From Nitratireductor sp. XY-223 (GTDB lineage Bacteria > Pseudomonadota > Alphaproteobacteria > Rhizobiales > Rhizobiaceae): a DNA stretch of 64,000 bases. The DNA lies in contig NZ_SPNT01000001.1 in assembly GCF_004959855.1 (NCBI RefSeq), positions 1,054,001 to 1,118,000 of the forward strand, read 5' to 3'. Both the position numbers and the translations under genes were made by a program. Positions 27,199 through 33,792 of the stretch are shown here, one piece after another (position 1 is the stretch's first letter; the number at the start of each line of letters is the position of its first letter). A model generated the notes under the pieces. It was not told the DNA's origin. It made no database searches and saw only the letters and a list, made by a program, of their open reading frames with translations.

Positions 27199-27912
27199 TC
27201 AGTGGTTACGAACAAAAATGGAGTATCCGTTGCCAACCCGGCGGGACATCCGGAAAAGCTTGTAGCCGGGGTGTGCCTTCATAATGCGATGTGCATTCCA
27301 GCACTTGAAGGTTCGAATGTCGTCCAGCGCGATGATCCGCGCGCCGATGACTTCCCAAAGCTCCCGTTCCCCCGTGTATTCGGATCCGTCGATCAGTGCG
27401 AAATCAAAATGCCGTATGCCGTTTTCGGACTTGATTGTCCGGATTCCGTGGCCGTCTTTTCCACTCTCGGCAATGTACTCAATGTCCCTGCGCAGGTCCC
27501 GCCTTGCCACGCCGAGTTTGGCTGCCGCCTTGCGGCGATTGAATGGGTAACGCACCTTGCAGAAATAGTGGATGAGCTCTTCGTCATCGGGAAACGAGGC
27601 AGCCGGCACGGACGACAGGTTGTAGCAGTGCACGAACCCGTCATCCCTGTAGTGCCGTGTCAGCGCTTTCGCGCGCTGCCGGCTGACTTCCATGCAAAAC
27701 AGGCGGACATCCCTGTTGTCCGGGCGCTGGCGAATCCCGCTAACAAGGGCGTGTGTGCTTCCTTCGCCGCTGGACGAGCCAATTTCAAGAAATGTCATAA
27801 GATCCGGTCGGCGCGCAAAAGCTTTCAGGTCGGCGTAAAACGAATTGTTGTTGATCTCCGGCGGGATCAGTTCTTCGAGACGACTTGATAGAACTGGGCG
27901 TTTATCATGCAT
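27199..27912 (-). CDS. Class I SAM-dependent methyltransferase-like protein
   Basis: 237 residues. The SAM-binding motif I is FLEIGSSSGEGSTHALV near 41-57, with an acidic residue in FCMEVSRQRA near 72-81 to bind the ribose, and FDFALIDGSEYTGERELWEV near 170-189 as motif IV. The arrangement resembles the glycan- or cephalosporin-hydroxylase-type methyltransferases next to exopolysaccharide genes, but no such genes are adjacent. Substrate unknown. Confidence 0.72.
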   Translation of the reverse strand: MHDKRPVLSSRLEELIPPEINNNSFYADLKAFARRPDLMTFLEIGSSSGEGSTHALVSGIRQRPDNRDVRLFCMEVSRQRAKALTRHYRDDGFVHCYNLSSVPAASFPDDEELIHYFCKVRYPFNRRKAAAKLGVARRDLRRDIEYIAESGKDGHGIRTIKSENGIRHFDFALIDGSEYTGERELWEVIGARIIALDDIRTFKCWNAHRIMKAHPGYKLFRMSRRVGNGYSIFVRNH

Positions 27913-28051
27913 TTTCGCAGACTATACGTATTTGCGAAAATTTACGACTGCGCACCGACCGCGCAAAGCTTTGCCGCGGCGCTGGAAAACACTCCGCGGG
28001 CTATGGCTTTTCGTATTTCGGACGGACTTGCTTCAGCAGGCCTTTAAGAGA

Positions 28052-28072
28052 GGGACGGCTGTCCGCCGTCCC
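28052..28072 (-). terminator. Stem-loop after the 60-aa gene
   Basis: GGGACGG (28052-28058) pairs with CCGTCCC (28066-28072) around a 7-nt loop. Read on the minus strand it follows the stop at 28088 by 15 bp and is followed by TCTCTT, a weak U-tract. Confidence 0.6.
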
Positions 28073-28087
28073 CGAAAAGTCAGGTTG

Positions 28088-28270
28088 TCAACTGACGTGC
28101 GGCGGGCGCAACTCATGGATCGCTGCGCGGACGCGCCGCCAGTTCGCGGCATCTTCCGACTTGCCCTTGGCATCCAGTTCATTGGCTTTTTGCGCGGCCT
28201 CGGCCTCGGCCTTGTCGCCGTGGGCATCAAGCAATTGACGCGCGTGTTCGACAATCATCGTGGCTTTCAT
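28088..28270 (-). CDS. Small helical protein (60 aa), uncharacterised
   Basis: 60 residues from ATG 28270, preceded by GGAGGAG at good spacing. Nearly all helix: MIVEHARQLLDAHGDKAEAE… then AANWRRVRAAIHELR. This size and pattern are frequent among unnamed Rhizobiales proteins. A strong stem-loop follows its stop. Function unknown. Confidence 0.75.
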   Translation of the reverse strand: MKATMIVEHARQLLDAHGDKAEAEAAQKANELDAKGKSEDAANWRRVRAAIHELRPPHVS

Positions 28271-28581
28271 CGTCTCCTCCGTCGCTTGGGAGCCATATTG
28301 CCATAGTCGGCCCGTGGTGTGTTGATGCAGGTCAAGCCGTGTCTCGACTTGTCAACGCACGGGTCGCTCACACTGAGATGAAAATTAGGGCGGCATTGGG
28401 GAGACGGCCAGCCGCAACGCCGGCCCCGGGCACCTGATTCTGCGGTATTGCCTATGTACGCAAAGGGCATAAATGACCGAAATTTAATGTTTTTTGAGGC
28501 CCGGTCGATGTGGGATCGGGGCGGCGGCGTTCCTACATTGGTTGCAGCGCAACATATGCGAAAACGATTGGAGTACGCACG
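28271..28581. other. Intergenic region between divergent small genes, no gene seen
   Basis: About 310 bp between the leftward 60-aa gene and the rightward exported repeat protein. It should contain both promoters; none was recognised with confidence. Confidence 0.4.
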
Positions 28582-29022
28582 ATGAGAACAGCGATATTAT
28601 CTGCAACGGCACTGGCAATGATGTGCCTTCCGGCCCTTGCCGACCGGCCCGTCACGGAAGCGGAACGGGAGAAGATCAATGCGGCGCTCGCAGCCATCGG
28701 ATGCCATGCGACCGACCTGGAATTCGACACCGGTGACAACCGCTACGAGGTGGACGACGCACGCTGCGGCGACGACGGGAAGACCTACGACTTCGAACTG
28801 AATACGGATTTCGTGATCGTCGACGGCGAACGGCCGGTGAACGCTGAGGAGCGGGCGCGCATCGACGCGGTGCTGACTGCCGAGGGCTGTTCGGGCGGCA
28901 TCGCGGAATTCGACTATGACGACAACCGCTACGAGGTCGATAACGTGGTGTGCGGCCAGTCACTTTACGAAATCGATCTCGACACCGATTTCCAGATCCT
29001 GCGGAAGAAACTCGACGATTGA
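28582..29022 (+). CDS. Exported protein with tandem PepSY-like repeat
   Basis: 146 residues from ATG 28582 (GGAG 8 nt upstream). A signal peptide (MRTAILSATALAMMCLPALA) precedes two copies of a ~60-residue unit. Copy 1 starts RPVTEAEREKINAALAAIGC, and copy 2 starts RPVNAEERARIDAVLTAEGC; both contain D-N-R-Y-E-V-D, a Cys and a closing TDF. Paired Cys in each copy suggest disulfides. The unit resembles periplasmic PepSY-like domains. No partner protease is nearby. Confidence 0.72.
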   Translation: MRTAILSATALAMMCLPALADRPVTEAEREKINAALAAIGCHATDLEFDTGDNRYEVDDARCGDDGKTYDFELNTDFVIVDGERPVNAEERARIDAVLTAEGCSGGIAEFDYDDNRYEVDNVVCGQSLYEIDLDTDFQILRKKLDD

Positions 29023-29067
29023 CGGCTTGCGCCCAAGGCGGACGCTACAGAAATGATTGAAGAAAAG

Positions 29068-29142
29068 TGGCTCCCCGGGCCGGATTCGAACCAGCGACCA
29101 ATTGATTAACAGTCAACTGCTCTACCACTGAGCTACCGGGGA
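29068..29142 (-). tRNA. tRNA-Asn (GUU)
   Basis: On the minus strand the acceptor TCCCCGG (from 29142) pairs with CCGGGGA, followed by discriminator G and an encoded CCA. The D-arm reads TAGCTCAGTGGTAGAGC, the anticodon loop CTGTTAA gives GUU, and the T-arm is GGTTCGAATCC. Length 75 nt. The assignment is unambiguous. Confidence 0.97.
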
Positions 29143-29181
29143 ACGATCCACATCGTGGCGTGGGACGGCGTATAGAAAAGA

Positions 29182-29210
29182 ATTGCGCCGTTGCCAAGCC
29201 ATTTTGTCAA
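29182..29210 (-). promoter_or_regulatory. Candidate promoter for tRNA-Asn
   Basis: On the minus strand TTGACA (29210-29205) is followed after 17 bp by CGCAAT (29187-29182). The start would be near 29175, about 33 bp before the tRNA. The -35 is perfect, the -10 weak. Its position also argues that the 106-residue gene to the right starts at 29268 and not at an upstream TTG. Confidence 0.45.
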
Positions 29211-29267
29211 AAATTTTTCGATCTTGCGTTCCGCGCGGGCGGTGCCCAAATGGAACAGGATGTGCCT

Positions 29268-29588
29268 ATGATGGTGGCGGGTTTGAACGCCGGGAATTGC
29301 CTTTTGACGAGCTCGCTGAACAGTAACCGGGAAACGGCCGGGGAAGCGCCGAGACGGGTGCTGCGCATCGGCTCGCACAGCATCAGGCTTCCGGAAAGCC
29401 GCATGCTGCGCATGGCGCTCGGCATCGCGCTGGTGTTCGGCGGCATCCTGGGCTTCTTGCCGGTGCTCGGGTTCTGGATGATCCCGCTCGGCCTTTTGAT
29501 CCTGTCTCATGATCTGCCCGCGGTAAGGCGCGGGAGGCGCCGGCTCGCGGTCCGGTTCGGCCGGTACTGGAACGCATGGAGGCGCTGA
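29268..29588 (+). CDS. Small membrane protein upstream of macro-domain gene
   Basis: 106 residues if started at ATG 29268 (AGGA 7 nt upstream; ATG 29250 is possible). One or two membrane stretches ([34 protein letters not shown], about 48-80) end in an Arg-rich tail ([15 protein letters not shown]). The composition resembles the PGPGW-type putative transmembrane proteins. Its TGA overlaps the ATG of the macro-domain gene (TGATG), so the two are translationally coupled. Confidence 0.68.
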   Translation: MMVAGLNAGNCLLTSSLNSNRETAGEAPRRVLRIGSHSIRLPESRMLRMALGIALVFGGILGFLPVLGFWMIPLGLLILSHDLPAVRRGRRRLAVRFGRYWNAWRR

Positions 29589-30094
29589 TGGAAGTGCAGT
29601 TGTTGAAGGCGGATATCACCACGCTCGAGGTCGATGCGATCGTCAATGCGGCGAACAGTTCGCTGCGCGGCGGCGGCGGGGTCGACGGCGCCATCCATCG
29701 GCGCGGCGGGCCGCAAATCCTGGAAGAATGCATCAAGATCGTCGAAAAGAACGGCCCGTGCGAGCCGGGGCAGGCGGTGATCACCACGGCGGGAGACCTG
29801 CCGGCGCGCCATGTCATCCACACGGTCGGTCCGGTGTGGCGCGGCGGCGAGGCCGGCGAGCCGGCTTTGCTGGCAAGCTGCTACGCGTCGAGCCTGCAGC
29901 TTTGCGTCGACCATGGCCTGCGCACCGTGGCGTTCCCGAATATCAGCACCGGCATTTACGGCTATCCCAAACGCCCCGCCGCCGAAATCGCGGTTCGCAT
30001 TGTGCGGGACTTTGCCGGGGCCGGGGCGGTCGACACAGTCACTTTCTGCTGTTTCGACGATGAGAATTACGACATCTACCGGGCGCTTGTCTGA
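29588..30094 (+). CDS. Macro-domain protein (O-acetyl-ADP-ribose deacetylase type)
   Basis: 168 residues. It shows the macro-domain ligand motifs: [24 protein letters not shown] (about 14-37), [12 protein letters not shown]-like segment near 62-71 (actual [10 protein letters not shown]), and [20 protein letters not shown] near 117-136. The Asn of VNAAN and the Asp of GVDGAIH are the catalytic pair of MacroD-like deacetylases. It removes ADP-ribose or O-acetyl groups. Coupled to the upstream membrane protein by a TGATG overlap. Confidence 0.93.
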   Translation: MEVQLLKADITTLEVDAIVNAANSSLRGGGGVDGAIHRRGGPQILEECIKIVEKNGPCEPGQAVITTAGDLPARHVIHTVGPVWRGGEAGEPALLASCYASSLQLCVDHGLRTVAFPNISTGIYGYPKRPAAEIAVRIVRDFAGAGAVDTVTFCCFDDENYDIYRALV

Positions 30095-30250
30095 GACCCG
30101 CGAGCCTGCGGTGCGCGCATGTGCTGCACGCGCCCTAACCAATCGGCAACCGTGAGACGGCAAAACGCGGAAATTTCCAAATGCCACCCCTTGCGCAACG
30201 GTGGATTTCATTTTAAGTGCGTGCTTCGGTCGGGCTGATCGGCCGATCGG

Positions 30251-30324
30251 GGCCTCGTGGCGGAATGGTTACGCAGAGGACTGCAAATCCTTCTATCCCG
30301 GTTCGATTCCGGGCGAGGCCTCCA
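30251..30324 (+). tRNA. tRNA-Cys (GCA), attachment site of a decayed element
   Basis: Acceptor GGCCTCG (30251-30257) pairs with CGAGGCC, then discriminator T and encoded CCA (30322-30324). The anticodon loop CTGCAAA gives GCA and the T-arm is GGTTCGATTCC. Its last 16 bases are part of a 25-bp repeat found again at 31660-31684. The tRNA itself is intact. Confidence 0.97.
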
Positions 30325-30333
30325 TATTCCTCC
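30309..30333 (+). repeat. Left attachment repeat (attL) at tRNA-Cys 3' end
   Basis: CCGGGC, then G, then AGGCCTCCATATTCCTCC. The same 25 bp, with C for G at position 7, recur at 31660-31684; the central 18 bp are identical. It covers the T-arm 3' strand, acceptor and CCA of tRNA-Cys, the usual core for tyrosine-recombinase integration. Confidence 0.85.
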
Positions 30334-30369
30334 GAATTCTTTCGTATTTTCAATGATATAGCGTCTCGC

Positions 30370-30410
30370 GTTACACGCATAGTTACACAATCATTGCTCA
30401 GACGTTACAC
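30370..30410 (+). repeat. Three GTTACAC repeats near attL
   Basis: GTTACAC occurs at 30370-30376, 30382-30388 and 30404-30410, all in the same orientation, 37-77 bp inside the left attachment repeat. Two further copies lie just inside the right end (31578-31584, 31620-31626). Such clustering near both att sites fits integrase arm-type sites or a repressor operator. Confidence 0.6.
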
Positions 30411-30525
30411 ATTGTACTTTTCCGCTGGCCGATTCAGCCAGGCTTTCCCGATCCGCGGCGTTCACATAGGGCCGCGCTTCCTTCCGGTCCTTCCAGCCGA
30501 AATAGGCCATCAGCTCAGATGGAAG
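30391..30525 (-). pseudogene. Tyrosine recombinase/integrase, C-terminal remnant
   Basis: On the minus strand about 44 codons end in TGA (30391-30393). The sequence LPSELMAYFGWKDRKEARPY then VNAADRESLAESA matches the end of phage-type tyrosine integrases, where LM…GW/H…A…Y is the last helix; the catalytic Tyr codon is at 30466-30468. Upstream of LPSE the frame turns into the antisense of the 98-residue gene and no RHxxH or Arg I motif remains, so more than three quarters of the gene is missing. Its 3' end faces the attL repeat 58 bp away. Confidence 0.75.
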
Positions 30526-30563
30526 AAAATCCGGACGAAGAACCGGCCTAAAGGAGACGTCAC

Positions 30564-30860
30564 ATGCCCACCGATGGCAACGGTGCCCCGAGGTACATAT
30601 CCATCGGCCTGGCGGTGACGATCGTCGGCGCCGGTATCGACTATGGCGGCCTGCAGATCCAGGCCGCCAATAACAAGGAAAAGCCCGCCGAGAACGCCAA
30701 GACGATCGAAATGATCGAGCGGGAGCTGCGCGGCAAGATCGACGAGATTCAGGACGACGTCTCCGACATCCGCGTCAAGCAGCAGGGCACCGACGCCTCG
30801 GTCAAATACAACACCAAGATCCTTGAGCGGATCGAGCGGCTGATGGAAGATCAGAAGTAG
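30564..30860 (+). CDS. Small membrane/coiled-coil protein of the tRNA-Cys element
   Basis: 98 residues from ATG 30564 with AAGGAG 7 nt upstream. A short hydrophobic segment (ISIGLAVTIVGAGI, about 12-25) is followed by a charged helix that reads as a coiled coil (AKTIEMIERELRGKIDEIQD… to …KILERIERLMED). The layout resembles small phage XhlA/holin-partner proteins, but that is only a resemblance. It lies between the two att repeats and is the only rightward gene there. Confidence 0.68.
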   Translation: MPTDGNGAPRYISIGLAVTIVGAGIDYGGLQIQAANNKEKPAENAKTIEMIERELRGKIDEIQDDVSDIRVKQQGTDASVKYNTKILERIERLMEDQK

Positions 30861-30885
30861 GGCATGAGAGTTTTTCTGATCGATC

Positions 30886-31314
30886 CTACGTCCGCACCTT
30901 CAATTGTTTTTCGAACAGTGTCTGCATCCTGCTGCCGTCCTCGGTGTGCTTGAGCGTCAGGGCCTGTCGGCGCTCGATCGCCTCGTCCCGGTCGCCCGGC
31001 GTGTCGCCGTTGATGACCATCGCGTCGAAATCGGCCTGCACGGCATCGGTCCAGAGCGTTCGGATTTCCTCTGTGACCTCGGCCGGAAACAGAAATTTCG
31101 ATCGCTGATGGGCATTTGTGAGATCGGCGAGAATGGCCATGTCGGGCGTTCCGAGCTGTCTCCATCGCCTGATAAATGTCTCGACGTCCTGGTAGACCTG
31201 CATCCGGTGTTCGAAGACCGAGGCCCGGTTGGTCTGCACTATCGCGCGCCAAGACAGGATCGAGACGCCGAGCGCCGCGAATGAAACCCCGATCGCGACA
31301 ATCGCAGCCCACAT
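30886..31314 (-). CDS. Membrane-anchored helical protein of the tRNA-Cys element
   Basis: 142 residues. A membrane segment at residues 3-25 (AAIVAIGVSFAALGVSILSW) is followed by a cytoplasmic all-helical part with EHRMQVYQDVETFIRRW and …AHQRSKFLFPAEVTEEIRTLW. The same order of features is seen in the 167-residue protein at 19972-20475. Its ATG overlaps the stop of the preceding Cys-rich gene (TGATG), so the two form a coupled pair. Function unknown. Confidence 0.68.
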   Translation of the reverse strand: MWAAIVAIGVSFAALGVSILSWRAIVQTNRASVFEHRMQVYQDVETFIRRWRQLGTPDMAILADLTNAHQRSKFLFPAEVTEEIRTLWTDAVQADFDAMVINGDTPGDRDEAIERRQALTLKHTEDGSRMQTLFEKQLKVRT

Positions 31315-31574
31315 CAGCCTGCGGCCTTTTCTGGGCGCGTGACGGCGCTGTCGCCAGGATATCCCGGCTTATTGCTCCATTCGCCGCACCACTGCATGAT
31401 ATTGGTTTCGACCGGCACGCCCTTTTGCCAGAAGCCTTGCGGTGGTGGCGGATATCGGCGGCACACGCCCACGGGCAGGCGTCGATCCGTTATCTTTGCA
31501 AGAATGATCGGCTTGTTCCGAGGATTCGGAAGCCAGTATTTGCAGGTGGCGCAGCTTTCATTTTCTGGTTGCAT
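31314..31574 (-). CDS. Cys-rich small protein of the tRNA-Cys element
   Basis: 86 residues from ATG 31574. It has CATCKYW (Cys8 and Cys11), VGVCRRYPPPP near 38-48 and MQWCGEW near 64-70: four cysteines in the order CxxC…C…C with conserved aromatic residues. This pattern occurs in many short phage- and island-borne proteins and would suit a zinc or iron-sulfur site. It is the first gene of a coupled pair with the 142-residue membrane protein. A GTTACAC copy lies 4 bp before its start codon. Confidence 0.72.
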   Translation of the reverse strand: MQPENESCATCKYWLPNPRNKPIILAKITDRRLPVGVCRRYPPPPQGFWQKGVPVETNIMQWCGEWSNKPGYPGDSAVTRPEKAAG

Positions 31575-31577
31575 CAC

Positions 31578-31626
31578 GTTACACAATCTATAAAAAATGG
31601 CCCGAAAAAATAGAGCAACGTTACAC
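31578..31626 (+). repeat. Two GTTACAC repeats near the right attachment repeat
   Basis: GTTACAC at 31578-31584 and 31620-31626, 34-82 bp inside the right repeat, same orientation as the three copies near the left end. They also flank the likely promoter region of the Cys-rich gene, so they may act as an operator instead. Confidence 0.6.
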
Positions 31627-31659
31627 AAAAAATCCAATGAAAACAATGGGTGTGGAAGA

Positions 31660-31684
31660 CCGGGCCAGGCCTCCATATTCCTCC
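31660..31684 (+). repeat. Right attachment repeat (attR), copy of the tRNA-Cys 3' end
   Basis: 25 bp matching 30309-30333 with one mismatch; 18 bp (31667-31684) are identical. No tRNA body precedes it, so it is a partial copy of the kind left by site-specific integration. It marks the end of a 1.35-kb element remnant. Confidence 0.82.
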
Positions 31685-31758
31685 AAAACAGTTGACAGTC
31701 TGGCGCGGCGCATCACGCCTGCGGCTTCCCTGACGCGTTCACGTCCGGCGCTGCCGGG

Positions 31759-31968
31759 TTATTTGCTGAGCCGGCCGTAGTGGTCGGGGTGGTTGCTTTT
31801 CACCCAGTCGGCGGCGCCGTGCTCGAATGCGACTTCGACGGCCTTTTCCAGTTCCGCTGCAAGGCGCTCAATCGTATCCGCCGCCGCTCGTGCTTGCGTG
31901 ACATGGTGCTGCCAATCGAGGGAAGCGTTCTCCTCGACATTGCGCAAGTGATCAATGAGTTCCTTCAT
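31759..31968 (-). CDS. Small helical protein (69 aa), uncharacterised
   Basis: 69 residues from ATG 31968 with AGGAA at suitable distance. Helical throughout (MKELIDHLRNVEENASLDWQ … TIERLAAELEKAVEVAFEHG) and ending HPDHYGRLSK. The style is that of small phage or island proteins, yet it lies 75 bp outside the right attachment repeat, so it may be a leftover of an older insertion. Function unknown. Confidence 0.6.
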   Translation of the reverse strand: MKELIDHLRNVEENASLDWQHHVTQARAAADTIERLAAELEKAVEVAFEHGAADWVKSNHPDHYGRLSK

Positions 31969-32492
31969 CTGCGAAATTCCTTTCGTGTGGTTGTGCGCGA
32001 CGTTTGGTCATATCTCGAACGGCATTGCCGCCATCGCCGGATTGTCGGGCCCGATCCTGTCAGCCGTGTGGCCCCGGGCTGCCGTTTCCGGAATCCGGTT
32101 GAAGCATATCGAACCGAGTGGGAGCAAGCGCGATCGTTTCAAGGTGCTGTATTGGTGGTGTTTTGCCTTTGCCCGACAGGCGCTGAATTCATGCCGGCCA
32201 CGATCCCGAAAATGTGATCCGGCAAAAGCCTCATTTACGGCGACTCGTGGTTGCCGGAGCGGATTTTCCTTCCCACATCGGTTTTAGTTGCCCCGCCTTT
32301 CGGGCAGCGGGAGGGACACCGCTCCCTAGCGATCCCTTGTCCAAGGCTGACCCAACGCAGCGCTGTCGCACTCACCGCGTGCACCGGCGCTCGGGTGGGG
32401 CAACAAATGTTTCGCAGCGCTGCAATTCGTTTGGATGTCGGCCCAACAAACGTCTAAGTTGGGTGTTGCTGATGCCGGGTTGAGAAAGTCGC
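31969..32492. other. Intergenic region before the carotenoid cluster, no gene seen
   Basis: About 520 bp. Overlapping frames on the plus strand (31780-32287) have no ribosome-binding site and shadow-like sequence. It probably includes the promoter of crtY-crtI-crtB, but no convincing -35/-10 pair was found. Confidence 0.4.
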
Positions 32493-33782
32493 GTGTTCAG
32501 CCATATTACAGCGGCAGCGGTCTGCTTAAGCAGGCGAACCGAAAATTCGGCCGATAACCGAACAACAACGGGCCGGGCACAAGAGGGAACTTCGGCTCTG
32601 GGTAACACCAATTCCAATCTGAACCGCAAAACCGATGTCGTGATAGCCGGCGGCGGCCTGGCCGCGTGCATCGTCGCCCTGCGGCTGGCGGAACTCGGGC
32701 ATCACATTGCGATTGTCGAAGCGGGCGAGCAGATCTGCGGCAACCACACATGGTCGTTCCACCGGACCGATCTGGAGCCGGGCGACTACGCGCGCCTGCA
32801 ACCGCTCATCGCACACGAGTGGTCCGGCCAGAAGGTGGTCTTTCCGCGCTTTGCCCGCAGCCTGACGACCCCCTACGCGTCGATCACATCAGACGCGTTG
32901 CGGCAGGCTGTGTACGATTGTGAAAAAATCCGAACCCACGAGAATGCGAAAGTCGAGGAAATCCGCGCCGGCGGCGTCGTGCTGGACGGAGGCGTGGAGA
33001 TCGACGCGCCCTGTGTCATCGACGGCCGCGGATTTGCACCCGACGACGGCTTGAAGCTCGGCTTTCAGAAATTCGTCGGCGTTGAGGTCGAACTGGGCCG
33101 GCCGCACGGCGAGGACGTGCCCACGATCATGGATGCCGCCGTCGATCAGAAGGACGGATACCGCTTCTTCTACGTGCTGCCGCTGTCGCCCACCCGGGTG
33201 CTCATCGAAGACACGCGGTACAGCGACGATGGCTCGCTGGACTTCGAGGCGCTGCATTCGGACGTTCTTGCCTATGCGGCCAATCGCGGCTGGGTCGTCA
33301 AACAGCTCAAACGGACGGAAAAGGGCATTCTGCCCATCGCATTGGCGCATGACGTCCTTGCATTCTGGGACCGCGTTCCGCTCCATTCGGCGCCGATCGG
33401 CCTGCGCGCGGCACTGTTTCATCCGACCACCGGCTACAGCCTGCCGATCGCGGTGGAGACGGCCAACCTGATCGCCGGCCTCGGCCGCCCGCTGACGACC
33501 GCGGCGGTTCGCAAGGCGATTTACGCCTATGCCCTCAACCGCAACCAGGAGCAGGCCTTCTACCGCTTTTTGAACCGGATGCTGTTTCGCGCCGCAACGC
33601 CGCGCAAGCGTTATCTCGTGCTGCAGCGGTTCTACCGTCTGCCGCAATCGCTGATCCAGCGGTTTTATGCCGGCCGCATCCGCCCCACCGACAAACTCAG
33701 AATTATTGCCGGCAAGCCGCCTGTACCGATCCAAAAGGCGGTTCGCTGCGTAAGTGAGACACGCGCGCTTGCAGGCAAATAG
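32493..33782 (+). CDS. crtY: Lycopene beta-cyclase
   Basis: The open frame from GTG 32493 gives 429 residues; the conserved protein begins about 45 residues later with the dinucleotide fold DVVIAGGGLAACIVALRLAE, preceded by no ATG. The true start may therefore be this GTG or a non-standard codon near 32595. NHTWSFH is the family's signature after the FAD motif, and later motifs include FFYVLPLSP and HPTTGYSLP. It cyclises both ends of lycopene to beta-carotene. First gene of crtY-crtI-crtB, ten bases before crtI. Confidence 0.92.
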   Translation: MFSHITAAAVCLSRRTENSADNRTTTGRAQEGTSALGNTNSNLNRKTDVVIAGGGLAACIVALRLAELGHHIAIVEAGEQICGNHTWSFHRTDLEPGDYARLQPLIAHEWSGQKVVFPRFARSLTTPYASITSDALRQAVYDCEKIRTHENAKVEEIRAGGVVLDGGVEIDAPCVIDGRGFAPDDGLKLGFQKFVGVEVELGRPHGEDVPTIMDAAVDQKDGYRFFYVLPLSPTRVLIEDTRYSDDGSLDFEALHSDVLAYAANRGWVVKQLKRTEKGILPIALAHDVLAFWDRVPLHSAPIGLRAALFHPTTGYSLPIAVETANLIAGLGRPLTTAAVRKAIYAYALNRNQEQAFYRFLNRMLFRAATPRKRYLVLQRFYRLPQSLIQRFYAGRIRPTDKLRIIAGKPPVPIQKAVRCVSETRALAGK

Positions 33783-33792
33783 GGGGCCGGCG

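Noticed and set aside
29160-29267. Upstream extension of the small membrane protein before the macro-domain gene
   Set aside because: It begins at a TTG, runs across the likely tRNA-Asn promoter and has no family-like sequence; the ATG at 29268 has a ribosome-binding site.
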